A DNA stretch of 64,000 nt from Meconema thalassinum (GCA_946902985.2 OX336388.2:1507552545-1507616544), one strand, 5' to 3'; shown: positions 11,381 to 22,218, numbered from the stretch's first letter. The notes: a model not told the origin generated them from the sequence alone. Translations and numbers: made by a program.

Positions 11381-11671
11381 TGGTGTGCGGGTAACTCGCC
11401 AGTCTCTCACCTCTCACCTTCTAAGCCTCGTGTTCGATTTTCGGCTCCATCAGTGATTTTAAAACCTGACGTGAGAGCAGGAACGTGGTGCACTCAGCCT
11501 CGTGAGAACAATTGAGTAGCTGTCTGACAGTGAGGCAGCTCCCATGTCACCAAAGCCAAGATTAACGGCCGATGGAGCCTGATGCACTGACCACGTGTCA
11601 CCCCAATATCTACAGGCCAAATGGCTGGACAGCGCAGTGGTCACTTGGTTGGCCCAGGCCCTTCATGGGTC
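11381..11671 (+). mobile_element. tRNA-derived SINE (plus strand)
   Basis: The head begins TGGTGTGCGGGTAACTCGCC (A-box region) with a B box GTGTTCGATTTTCGGC at about 11430. The body contains CCTGACGTGAGAGCAGGAAC and ends near GGCCCAGGCCCTTCATGGG. This matches a SINE type with a tRNA head and a long unrelated body. The B box carries a TTT where CCC is usual, so the copy is decayed. The 3' boundary is approximate because another SINE in the opposite orientation follows directly. Confidence 0.65.
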
Positions 11672-11882
11672 AGGTCGGAGGGTTGGATTGGGCTACACTT
11701 TGTGAGGTAAAATTGAGAAGTTGGATACTCCGGTAAACCACTACCAAGATGACCACTTTCCAGTTTTGCCTCTTGAGACTGAGTGTCCTTTGAGACCAGA
11801 ATACATTCCTTAGGTCAGCCGGGAATCGAACACAGACGCCTGGGGCGACAGCCAAGCATGGTAGTCGCTACACCACGAAGTG
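11672..11882 (-). mobile_element. tRNA-derived SINE (minus strand)
   Basis: On the minus strand the head starts near 11882 (CTTCGTGGTGTAGCGACTAC) and the B box is TGTTCGATTCCCGGC (about 11817-11831). The body runs left towards 11672. It abuts the plus-strand SINE, forming a tail-to-tail pair. Boundaries away from the head are approximate. Confidence 0.6.
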
Positions 11883-12395
11883 GTGATAAATAAAGGCAGT
11901 AATCATTTAAAAAGTAATGATGAAGCATCCACCTTGTATTTCATCTGCCACCCCACGTGCACCCCTAGCTAAAATATTCTGGTGGCGTTAGAACGGGGTG
12001 GCTTCAATCCGTAAATCTATTATATATAATCCAAAATTGACTCATCACCGCAGGGCTCAAACCACTAGACCTAGAAAGCTGAAATTTTGCATGTTGGTTG
12101 ATCCGAGTATGTAGAGGCTCACTAAGAAACGGTTTTTGAAAATTCAATTTGTAAGGGACTTTTTTCGGCCCTTTCGCATTGACCATCCAAAATTGACTCA
12201 TCGACGCAGGGCTCAAAACACTAGACCTAGAAAGCTGAAATTTTGCATGTTGGTTGACTCGAGTATTTAGAGGCCCACGAAGAAACGGTTTTAGCCTACT
12301 TTCGATTTTTGCAAAAAATGAAAGTAGACTTATGAGATCAAAACAGGGCGAAAAAAGTGTGTCTGTCTGTGTGTGTGTATGTGTGTGTGTGAGTC

Positions 12396-12427
<32 letters not shown>

Positions 12428-13160
12428 TGTGTGTGTGTGTGTGAGTCTGTGTGTGTGTGTGTATGTGTCTGTGTGTGTGTGAGTGTGTGTACTCTGAATG
12501 TCTGTCCCCCCTTATCAATTCGAACACGGTGAATGCGAATTGAACGAAATTTGGTACAAAGGTAGCACTAGCAAAGGACACCTCAGTGTCATATTTTATA
12601 TCGCCGCCATCTTTACTAAAACTGAATGGCGGCCACTCAAACGTTCAAAACGTAAAATCAAATAACGACTAACCAAATCACCCGATATCTACCAAATTTG
12701 GTAACAACATACCTTCGTATAGGATGCGTCTTGTGACCAAACTACAAGGTCGTCTGCCATACCATTTCAGGATGGCGGCCGTGCGAATTATGCAAACTTT
12801 ATAATCCATATCATGGGACCCACCAGTTCCGATTATCGAGCCGAGAATCGTATTAACTGTTCTAAAGGAAGAGGCACGTTCGAAATTAAAAGTTTATTTT
12901 GTAATACTATAGTGCAGACGTGATTTTAAAAAGCTGAGCCGATTCAGTAATAAGACAAGATGGCAGCGGATATCTTGTGCCTGACTTATATTTCACTAAT
13001 TTGAGTATTGCATGCAATATAGCGTACTGATAAAAAATAAATAAACTTTGTATGAAATGCTTTATATATAAATAATATACTCCAGTGATGAAATCGTTTA
13101 GTATAAATCATTATTTGCTAACAAGTTCTATGTAAGTCATTTTATATAGAACGATATTCG

Positions 13161-13233
13161 TTGACACAATTAGCTCAGTGGTAGAGCGTTAGCCTATCGC
13201 TCAAATGCCTAAGGTTCAAACCCGATCAGAGCT
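13161..13233 (+). repeat. tRNA-related segment (SINE head or tRNA pseudogene)
   Basis: It contains TTAGCTCAGTGGTAGAGCG, with a good D-arm stem GCTC/GAGC, and AAGGTTCAAACCCGATC as a B-box/T-arm-like part. The anticodon stem and acceptor ends do not pair, so it is not a functional tRNA gene. Family B element E4 holds a different tRNA-like segment at the comparable place (about 16900-16975, minus strand), so this may be an intrinsic or repeatedly targeted site. Confidence 0.5.
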
Positions 13234-13312
13234 AGGTTGCTTGAAATGTTATATGTTTATTGTTTTGTAATGACTCAGATGTTTTAAAATTAAGCGTTAT
13301 ATTGTGCATATT

Positions 13313-13640
13313 GAAAGCCTCCGTGGCTTAGGCGGCAGCACGCCTGCCTCTCACCGCTGGGTCCGTGGTTCAAATCCCAGTCACTCCATGTGAGATCTGT
13401 GCTGGACAAAACGGAGGCAGACATGTTTTTCTCCGGGTACTCCGGTTTTCCCTGTCAAAATTTCATTCCAGCAACACTCTCCACTATCATTTCATTTCAT
13501 CTGTCATTCATTTAATCATTGCCCCAGAGGAGTGCGTCAGGCCTCGGCAGCCGGCACAGTTCATATCCTCGCCGCTAGATTCATTCATTCCATTCCTGAC
13601 CCGGTCGGAGACTGGAAGCAGGCTGTGGATTTTCATTTTC
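13313..13640 (+). mobile_element. tRNA-derived SINE with 12 bp TSD
   Basis: The head contains TGGCTTAGGCGGCAGC (A-box region) and GTGGTTCAAATCCCAG (B box). The body has CTCCGGGTACTCCGGTTTTC and CTGACCCGGTCGG, and the tail is TTTTCATTTTC. The direct repeat ATTGTGCATATT flanks it at 13301-13312 and 13641-13652. The body is shared with the 5'-truncated copy at 57989-58250. This is one of the better preserved SINEs here. Confidence 0.88.
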
Positions 13641-14247
13641 ATTGTGCATATTATGGTGTAAAATATATATTTAATTAAAACATAATTCGCCAGCAGATTT
13701 ACTCGAGACATCTAGCTGCCAAAAAGGTAACTGCACGCCCCCTACTTATTAACTTCCAGATTTAATTGAAAAGTTTCTTCTTCTGGCCGCTAGAATGCAC
13801 TCGCTCTGTTAGGATTATATTGTTCGATATTTCACCACTAGATGTCACGACTAGTCTACGTGGGGCTCCATTGATTACTATACCATTGGCATTCTATGCG
13901 CATTTGAAGAATGACAAGATGATACTACGATACATTTTTACTTTTTATTTTAAAGGGTTTGTAACAGCCTATCGTGCGTTATTTGAAAATGTTAATTGAA
14001 GTAAAGAACAAAACGATTTCACATAGTATCTGAACTCTACCGTTGGTGCTAGTCCAGGATATTAATTAATACTTTTATTTCAGCCAAATAGCAATCGACA
14101 ATATCCACATAGTTGGTATACACACGTCTCTGTAGGGTCATGGAAAGATTTGTTAATTCAATTAGGGTTGTGAAAGTCATACGCAGCCAGACGTGTAAAG
14201 ACATGCCTCAACTCAAAGTTGGATGTTGCCCGCGTCAGGTCGATTAT

Positions 14248-14249
<2 letters not shown>

Positions 14250-14280
<31 letters not shown>

Positions 14281-14495
14281 TTGGTTTTACGTCCCTTTTA
14301 ACTACTGTTGCTTTTAGAGACGCCGGGGTGCCAGAATTTTGTCCCGAAGGGGATCTTTAACGTGCCAGTAAATCTACTAACACGGCTCCCTCGCATTTGT
14401 GCACCCTCAAATGCCAGCTGACTGCGCCAGGATACGAACCTGAAACATACGGTCCAGCAAGCGAGAACGTTACCGCTGAGCCACGCCGCCAGTCC
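14250..14495 (-). mobile_element. tRNA-derived SINE with (ATT)n tail and 12 bp TSD
   Basis: On the minus strand the head includes GTGGCTCAGCGGTAACG (A box) and AGGTTCGTATCCTGG (B box). The body has AACGTGCC-type and GACGCC-type phrases (CACGTTAAAGATCCCCTTCG, GGCGTCTC), ending in GGGACGTAAAACCAAT and an ATT repeat (seen on plus as TAATAA at 14250-14281). The direct repeat GGTCGATTATGT lies at 14238-14249 and 14496-14507. This body type is widespread in insects by recollection. Confidence 0.88.
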
Positions 14496-15148
14496 GGTCG
14501 ATTATGTCTCCAGATCCATAACATTCTTTAGATACTTCTTATCTTTCTTTCTTCAATGATGGTAGCAGTTTTTATCTAGGTTGTGGCGTTTGGTAGAGGT
14601 AAATCGTTTCTAAGGTCTTCAACAAAGAATAGTTCTATTATACTCTTTGATAATAACAACGAGTTATAACTATACTCATACATTTAGGAGAAAGTAGGCT
14701 ATATATTCTTTACTGAACATCTTGTTGAAAATTCAATTTGTGAGTGAATTTTTTCGGCCCTTTGGCACTGAGCAAGGACAGTCGGTACAATGTTCGGATT
14801 TGGCTAATTTTAAGTCGCCAGATACGAGAAACAATACTCGGAGGTCCTGTAGGAACCCCGAAACACACTCTTTAAGTTCCTAAAATGAACGGTTTCGGAG
14901 ATATTCCCAAATAACTGTGTTCCCTCTGAGAAACAGATCAACGTTACTATGGCAACCAATGAAATTTCGCAGACCGGGGATAGTTTTCTGGCAATATCTC
15001 GAAAACCGTTCGTTTTAGGGCCTTAAAACACGGGGCTTGGTTCTCACTTCATAGAAGTGGAAACCACGAACATTGCTCTTCGCATTGATACGCGCAAAAA
15101 GAGCTATATTCCATATTTCTACGAGCAAATCGACTTTTGAAAGTCTCA

Positions 15149-15691
15149 TCTATTATATATAATCCAAAATTGACTCATCACCGCAGGGCTCAAACCACTA
15201 GACCTAGAACGCTGAAATTTTGCATGTCGGTTGATCCGAGTATGCTGAGGCTCACCAAGAAATGGTTTTTGAAAATTCAATTTGTAAGTGACTTTTTTCG
15301 GCCCTTTGTCACTGAGCATGGACAGTCGTTACAAATATCGGATTTAGCTCATTTTCAGCCGCCAGATACGAGAAACAATACTCCGATGTCCTGTAGGGAC
15401 CCCGAAACACACTTTTTAAGTTCCTAAAATGAACGGATTCGGAGATATTCTCAAATAACTGTGTTCCCTCTGACAAACAGATCAACGTTACTATGGCAAC
15501 CGCTGAAATTTCGCAGACCGGGGATAGTTTTCTGTCAATATCTCGAAAACCGTTCGTTTTAGGGCCTTAAAACGTGGGGTTCGGTTCCCATTTCATTGAA
15601 GTGGAAACCACGAACTTTGCTCCTCGCATTGATACGCGCAAAAAGAGCTATATTCCATATTTCTACGAGCAAATCGACTTGGAAAGTCTCA
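15149..15691 (+). mobile_element. Helitron-like family C unit 2
   Basis: It starts TCTATTATATATAATCC directly after unit 1 and ends with the same AAATCGACTT...AAAGTCTCA phrase as unit 1. It then abuts a family D start. It contains 'AACGGATTCGGAGATATTC' and 'AAAACCGTTCGTTTTAGGGC'. It has one copy of the 164 bp sub-unit, whereas units 1 and 3 have two. The head-to-tail arrangement with a shared junction suggests tandem amplification, not two independent insertions. Confidence 0.6.
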
Positions 15692-16091
15692 TCTATCTCT
15701 TATATAAAAACAAGTGTCCTGACTGACTGACTGACTCATCATCGCCCAGCCAAAACTATTGAAGTTAGAATCATGAAATTTTGGGGATATGTTCGTGGTA
15801 AGTCGAAAACGCGCACTAAGGAAGGATTTTAGGATATTCAGGTTCTAAAGGGGTGTTAAGGGGGTAGACCTGCATTTCATTGAATAACAATATCTCCCGA
15901 TTGGTTTCATTGGGAGATGTGATACTCGGCATATACACTCATCATTAAAAATAAGAAGACACGTGTCTGAGGGTTTTTCGATGAGAAGTATATTATGAGG
16001 TTAAAGGGGTGAAAAGTGGGGGTTGAAGGATTCCTAACGGAGCGTGTATCTCTTAAACGACATAGGCGAGGAGTTTGAAACTCAGTGGAAA

Positions 16092-17806
16092 ACAAGATGT
16101 TCAGCAAAGAACATATAGCCTACTTTCTCCTAAATGTATGGGTATCTTTATGACTCTTTGTCCTCATCCCTAACACAATCACCCCTACCACAATGTATTG
16201 TTTGTTTTCTTTTATATTGATAATAAGCCAGTAAGTGTCAAAATCAATATTATATACTTTATGATGATTGAATAACAAAACTACTAACTTATTGTAATGC
16301 ATTCACGTCCGTTAATCTCTATATTAAGCCAGCCTGCAAAATTAAGAATCCTCCGCCCCAATCACAGTAGGTGGTGCTGCGACCTATCAGTGAATTAATC
16401 TTTATCTTGTACGCCTATGCACTGCCATCGTAATGTACTACGATGGCAGTGTTCTATGGGTGTTGAATGAGTAGGCAGTTTAAAGTAGCCAAGAGGGAGG
16501 CGATCCAGCTGGCAGTGTTTAAAGGTATTCGGAGCGCGATCGTGGCTAATAGTTGAACTACCAGTATTACAAAATTGCCTTACTTCAGGAGGCCAGCTCA
16601 GGCATTTACACAGCGTTATGTTTGGAACAATATTACCCACATAATCCACAAGAGGACAGCACCGTACAGAGGCATTAAGAAGGCTGTGGTTAATGACAAC
16701 GTGTATCTAGTTCTTCTATTCTCCTTTTCCTATTGTCTTCTGTTTATGTGCGATGCTGGGACTGTGATTTTATTAATATACGAGTGTATATTTTATCCTC
16801 TCCTTTGAGCTAAATGACATTTTATTCAGTATCTGTGGAAAAAGCTCGAGCATATCATTTGTAAAAGAATTCAAGAAAAAAAACCTAACTGTAGCAGTAC
16901 TCGATCCCCAGTCAACTGCGTGTAAGACTAACATGCTAGCCCAGAGCTAACCATATCCATGACGTCAGGTGTTCTTAACTGACATATTAAATACAAACTG
17001 TTGGCAAATAATGACTTTAAATAAACGATTTCTTCACTGCAGTACATCTTCATTAAAGATCATTTCATACAAAGTTTATATTATTGTATCAGTACGGTAT
17101 ATCACATACAACATACTAAAACTACCGAAATATAAGACAGGCACATGAGGACAGCTGCCATCTTGTCGTGTGATACAAACGGCTCAGCTCTTTTAAGCCA
17201 CTCATACTGTATAATATTATGATATTAAATTATAATAAATAACGGATCACGACCTTCAGGATAGCTTAAACCCCCCTAGGCTCGATAATCGGAATTGGTG
17301 GGTCTTAAGCTATTTATTAAAATGGTTGCATAATTCACACGGCCGCCATCCTGAAATGGCATGGCCGATGACCTTGAATTTTGGGTGAAAGACGCGTCCT
17401 ATATAAAGGTATGTTGTCACCAAATTTGGTAGAGATCGGATGATTAGTTTAGCCGTAATTTGATTTTACGTTTTGAACATTTGAGTGGCCGCCATTCTGT
17501 TTTGGTAAAGATGGCGGCGATATAAAGTATGACACTGAGGTGTCCTTTACTAGTGCTACCTCTGTACCAAATTTCGTTCAATTCGGTTCCACCGTGTTCG
17601 AATTGATAGGGGGGGACAGACATTCAGAGTACACACACTCAAACACACACACAGACACACACACACACAGACTCACACACACACATACACACACACACAC
17701 ACAGACTCACACACACACATACACACACACAGACAGACACACTTTTTTCGCCCTGTGTTGATCTCATAAGTCTACTTTCATTTTTTGCAAAAATCGAAAG
17801 TAGGCT
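16092..17806 (-). mobile_element. HINE family B (E4), inserted in the D array
   Basis: Minus orientation. The 5' end at 17806 is AGCCTACTTTCG with its hairpin partner, followed by the microsatellite (17636-17745) and 'GAACGAAATTTGGTACAGAG'. The 3' end at 16092 has GAAAGTAGGCT, a TGTTC-TTTGCT-GAACA hairpin and TCTTGT. The host D monomer is split at an A run (GTGGAAA | AAAAATCAG), and intact versions of this site occur in other monomers (for example near 18431). ATGGCGG cores occur in the interior. The inner part contains a tRNA-like stretch near 16900-16975 and a 32 bp hairpin at 16420-16451. Confidence 0.85.
16420..16451. repeat. perfect 13 bp stem hairpin
   Basis: CACTGCCATCGTA and TACGATGGCAGTG pair around a 6-base loop. 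The outer bases CACTGCCA/TGGCAGTG are shared with the hairpin at 53731-53768, and a half copy (CCAGCTGGCAGTG) lies at about 16505-16518. Confidence 0.7.
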
Positions 17807-20220
17807 AAAAATCAGATTAAAAAATAAGTAAATAGATGTTTGACCGCTTTTTCATAAATCCAATTTAAGGGGCCATTAGGGAGGGGTGAAATTCTGGGGG
17901 GGGAAAAACAGGAAAGAAAGCGTCCTAACTGATTGACTGACTGACTCACTCATCTAACTCAGGAAAAAAAAACTGCTTAAAAATAAGTAAATAGGTGTTC
18001 GACAGTCTTTTTCATAAACCCAATTTAAGGGGTCCTTGGGGAGGGGTGAAATTCTGAAAAAAGGAAATTGAGAGAAAAGGACCTGACTTACTCACCATCG
18101 CCCAGCCAAAATTATTGAAGTTAGACACATGACATTTCGGGGAATATGATCATTGTATGTCGGAACCGTCCACTAAGGGAGGATTTTCGGATATTCAGGG
18201 GGTCTTAAGGGGGTTAAACCTGCATTTCATTGAATAACAATAACTCCCGATTGGTTTCATTGAGGAATGTGTTACTCGGCATATGGACGCATAAAAAATA
18301 AGAAGACCTGTGTCTGAGGGTTTTTCGATGTGGTGTATATTATGAGGTGAAAGGGGTGAAAAGTGGGGGTTGAAGGATTCCTAACGGAGCGTGTATCTCT
18401 TAAACGACATAGGCGAGGAGTTTGAAACTCAGCGGAAAAAATCAGCTTAAAAGATAAGTAAATAGATGTTCGATCGTTTTTTTCCTAAATTCAATTTACG
18501 GGGCTCATGGGGAGGGGTGAAATTCTGGGGGGGGGGACCGGAATGAAAGTGTCCTAACTGATTGACTCTCCCACTCACTCTTCAAACTCAGGGAGAGAAA
18601 ACTGCTTAAATATAAGTAAATAAGTGTTTGACAGTTTATTTTTCATAAATCAAATTTAAGGGGTTCATTGTGAGGGGACAAATTCTAAAAAAAAAAAAAA
18701 AAATTAAAATGTCCTGACTCACTCACTCACTCATCATCGTCCAGCCAAAATTATAGAAGTTAGAAACATGACATTTTTGGGATATATTCGTTGTATGTCA
18801 AAACCGTACACTAAGGGAGGATTTTCGGATATTCAGGTTCTAAAGGTGTCTTAATGGGGTTAAACCTGCATTTTATTGAATAACAATATCTCGTGAGTGG
18901 TTGCATTTGTGGATATGATACTCGGCATGTAACTAATCATTAAAAATAAGCAGACATGTGTCTAAGGGTTTTTCGATGTGGTGTATATTATAAGGTGAAA
19001 GGGGTGAAAAGTGAGGGTTGAAGGATTCCTAACGGAGCGTGTATCTCTTCAACGACATACGCGAGAAGTTTGAAACTCAGCGAAAAAAAACATCTTAAAA
19101 ATAAGTACATCGGTGTTCGACGGTTTTTCATAAATTCAATTTAAGGGGCCAATGGGGTGGGGTGAAATTCTACAAAAAGAAGGAGAGAAAGTGTCCTGAC
19201 TGACTGACTAACTCACTCACTCATCAAACTCAGGGGAAAAAGACAGCTTCAAATATAAGTTAATAGGTGTTCGAGCGTTTCTTCATAAATCCAATTTAAG
19301 GGGCGCATGGGGAGGGCGTAAAATTCAGGTAAAATAATAGAAAGAAAATGACCTGACTGACTGACTCACTCATCATCGCCCAGCGAAAACTATTGAAGTA
19401 CGAAAAATTAAATTTTGGGAATATTTTCGCTCTATGTCGCAAACGTCAACTAATGAAGGATTTTTGTTTATTCGGGTTCTTAAGAGGTGTTAAGGGGGTA
19501 AACGTGTATTTCATTGATTAACGATATCTCACGAGTTGTTTCTTTGGTGATGTGATATTCGGCATATAAACTAATCATTAAAATTAAGCAGATATATGTC
19601 TAAGGGTTTATCGATGTGGTGTATATTATGAGGTGAAAGGGGTGAAAATTGGGGGTTGAAGGATTTTTACGGAGCGTGTATCTCTTAAACGACATAAGCG
19701 AGAAGTTTGACATTCAGCGGAAAAAAAACAGCTTAAAATATAAGTAAATAGGTGTTCGACCGTTTTTTCATAAATCCAATTTAAGGGGCCCTTGGAGAGG
19801 GGTGAAATTCTGGGGGGAAAAACAGGAAAGATAGTGTTCTAACTGATTAACTCACTCACTCATCAAATTCAGGGGGGAAGAACAGCTTAAAAAGAAGTAA
19901 ATAGGTCTTCGACCGGTTTTTAAATCATAAATCCAATATAAGGGATTCATGAGAGGGGTGAAATTCTGAAAAATAAATGAAAGAAAATGTCCTGACTTAC
20001 TCACTCACTCATCATCGCCCAGCCAAAATTATTGAAGTTAGAAACATGAAATTTTGGGGTTGTGTTCGTTGTATGTCGAAAACGTCCACCAAGGGAGGAT
20101 TTTTGGATATTCAGGTTCTAAAGGGGTGTTAAGGGGGTACACCTGCATTTCATTGAATAACAATATCTCCGGATTGCTTTCATTGGGGGATTTGATACTC
20201 GGCATATTAACTCATCATTA

Positions 20221-21546
20221 ACAAGAAGTTCCGTTAAGAACTATACAGCCTACTTTTCATGCCAATGATTATTCTACAGAATATGAACCTATCTAGAATA
20301 ATGACGAAATTAAGTTGCTAATATCGAAATTTCCAATTAGTTCGAAATACTGTATACCTGGCATAATGTATCCTAATAGAGCACTACAGTTGGCAGACCT
20401 GATGACTGAATATATTCTTAGTTCCATCTCTTAAGGTACATAATACAAAATTTGGTTGAAGTCCAATGAATCGCATGGACGTTACATGCAGTTAAACATT
20501 GGATCTAACAGCGCGCGTAAAATCATGTTGGCAACAATGTCATGCATGTATTGGTCAGAAATAATCTGAAATAATATGATCTATTGTTGTGCCAATTTTG
20601 AATGAAATCCATTAGTTAGTATAGAAGTTACATGCATTTTAAAATTGGACCTATCAGCAGGCTTAGAATCATGTTGGCAGCACTGACGTATATTAGTTAC
20701 TCCAAATTCGTCTAGAACGCTAGGTACTATACGTGTGCAAATTTTAGAGCTATTGGCTTGCATACTTTCTGATGTATTGATATTAGGGTAACAAAAATAG
20801 GGACAGAACATATTAACAGTTGGCAGCCCTGGTTGCTCCTTACAATACGCATAGTCATATCTGTTATGGTACACATAACACATACGAAATTTGGTTGAAA
20901 TCCAAATGATAGTATGGAAGTTGCATGTATTTAAAGTTGGACCTGTCAGCAGGCTTAGAATCATGTTGGTAGCACTGACGTATATAAGTTACTCCAAATT
21001 AATATAGAATGTCAGGTACTATACGTGTGCATAGTTTGAAGCTGTCGGTTTGCATACTTTGTGATATATTGGTATTTGGATAAAATAAATTAGGAGCATT
21101 TATTAACAGTTGGCAGCCCTGGTAGGTCTTCAGAATACGCTCAGTCATATCTGGTTATGTACACATACATCATACGAAATTTGGTTGAATTCCAATTGAT
21201 AGTGTAGAAGTTATATGCATTTAAAAATTGGACCTATCAGGAGGCTTATAATCATTTTGGCAACACTGCCATGTTTGGCCTCCAGGAAATTAAACTGAAA
21301 TATTATGATCTGTATGTGTGCCAATTTTGAAATAGCTCCCATTCATACTTTCCAAGATATCCAACATGGAGCTCAAATTTCAATTGCGATTTTTTAGCAG
21401 TTGGTAGCACTGACATCATTTTCAAATATGGGCGTGAGATATTCAGGTGTAGATCTTTACTCCTACCAAATTTTGTTTCGATTGCTGCAGCCGTTTAGGA
21501 GTTGATAGGGGGGGGACACACACACAGCCAGACAGACAGACAGAAG

Positions 21547-21582
<36 letters not shown>

Positions 21583-21645
21583 CACATTTGCCCGATCTCA
21601 TAAGTCTACTTTTTCCTCATTTTTGCAAAATGTGAAAAGTAGGCT
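20221..21645 (-). mobile_element. HINE family C (E6), inserted in the D array
   Basis: Minus orientation. The 5' end at 21645 is AGCCTACTTTTCAC with a palindromic partner, then a GTCT/GACA microsatellite (21525-21590). The 3' end at 20221 shows AAAAGTAGGCT, hairpin AGTTC-TTAAC-GGAACT and TCTTGT. It splits the D-monomer phrase CTCATCATTAAAAATAAGAAG, which is intact at 15939-15960, so the borders are certain to about one base. The interior is periodic: TTGG of TTGGCAGC-type cores at 20390, 20528, 20674, 20820, 20966, 21110, 21257 and 21401. The 127-codon minus frame inside (20581-20964) follows this repeat and is not considered coding. Confidence 0.85.
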
Positions 21646-21900
21646 AAAAATAAGAAGATACGTGTCTGAGGGTTTTTCGATGTGGTGTATATTATGAGGT
21701 GAAAGGGGTAAAATGTGGGGGTTGAAGGTTTCCTAACCGAGCGTGTATCTCTTAAACGACATTGGCGAGGAGTTTGGAACTCAGCGGAAAAAAATCAGCA
21801 TAAAAAATAACAAAATAGGTGTTTGACCGTTTTTTCATAAATCCAATATAAGGGGCCCATGGGGAGGGGTGAAAATATGGGGAGGGGAAACGTATATATC

Positions 21901-22218
21901 TGAGTGTAAAATTATACATGGCCTATGTTGTAGACAATAACACATTACATTTTTTTTGTCTCTTGCTATTTCATCATACGACGAATACTTAGGGAGTTAT
22001 TAATGATTTTGTACTTTTTGGCCGGAATTTTCTAAGTCCAAGGAATGACATAAAAATTGATTCGAATGAAATTTCGAAAAATATTTTTTTAAATACTTTT
22101 ATTATATTTTTCACGTCTTTTAGGGTCCGAAACCAACATGATATTTTGATGTTTTTTTTCGTCCCATGCATTTTTGGTTTCAGGTGATATAATTATTTTC
22201 CACTAGGACCGATGCTTA
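21901..22218. other. AT-rich stretch between Helitron D array and Helitron D2
   Basis: Poly-T rich sequence with no recognised repeat or coding content. It may be the unamplified remainder of the family D element, but no terminus is visible. Confidence 0.35.

Larger units (their letters stand above)
12293..14725 (+). mobile_element. HINE family B (E3), inserted in Helitron C
   Basis: The 5' end is AGCCTACTTTCG with hairpin partner GAAAGTAGACT and then TTATGAGATC. A TG microsatellite (12357-12495) follows, then 'CAATTCGAACACGGTGAATG' and 'GAACGAAATTTGGTACA'. The 3' end is GAAAGTAGGCT, a short hairpin and GAACATCTTGT. The borders are fixed by the empty-site sequences in neighbouring family C copies: the insertion lies within a run of five T with no duplication. 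ATGG cores at 12626 and 12772 are 146 bp apart. The original element has itself received two SINEs (13313-13640 and 14250-14495) and a tRNA-like segment (13161-13233). Confidence 0.85.
12016..15148 (+). mobile_element. Helitron-like family C unit 1, split by an inserted HINE
   Basis: It begins TCTATTATATATAATCC, the TC-start typical of canonical Helitrons. It continues with 'TTGACTCATCACCGCAGG', 'CCTAGAAAGCTGAAATTTTG' and 'AAGAAACGGTTTTTGAAAAT' in two tandem sub-units 164 bp apart. The element at 12293-14725 interrupts it between CGGTTTT and TGAAAATTC. The uninterrupted version of the same site exists at 15263 and 22572. After the insert the unit continues to ...AAAGTCTCA at 15148, where a second unit begins at once. 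It has no CTAG 3' end and no coding content. Confidence 0.6.
15692..21900 (+). repeat. 640 bp tandem array derived from Helitron family D
   Basis: The array begins with a Helitron-like 5' end (TCTATCTCTTATATAAAAAC). Monomers start at the phrase TGACTGACT...CATCATCGCCCAGCC at about 15719, 18085, 18715, 19357 and 19995. With the nested elements E4 (1715 bp) and E6 (1425 bp) removed, the spacing is about 630-650 bp, giving four full monomers and a partial fifth. Each monomer carries GTTAGAAACATGAAATTTTG, 'CATTTCATTGAATAACAATA', 'CGGAGCGTGTATCTCTTAAA', and an internal duplication of 'AAGTAAATAGGTGTTCGAC...GGGGTGAAATTCTG'. No ORF spans a monomer. Confidence 0.75.

Noticed and set aside
12254..12581. 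Open frames across the TG repeats (VCVCVC or HTHTHT proteins) at 12254, 12330, 17540 and 42308
   Set aside because: They are translations of the microsatellite inside HINE termini; composition alone keeps them open.
13161..13233. Functional tRNA gene
   Set aside because: D arm is good but anticodon and acceptor stems do not pair; it lies within a transposon.
20581..20964. 127-codon minus-strand frame
   Set aside because: It lies wholly inside the 146/292 bp repeats of E6 and shows an internal repeat of the same period; no domain.
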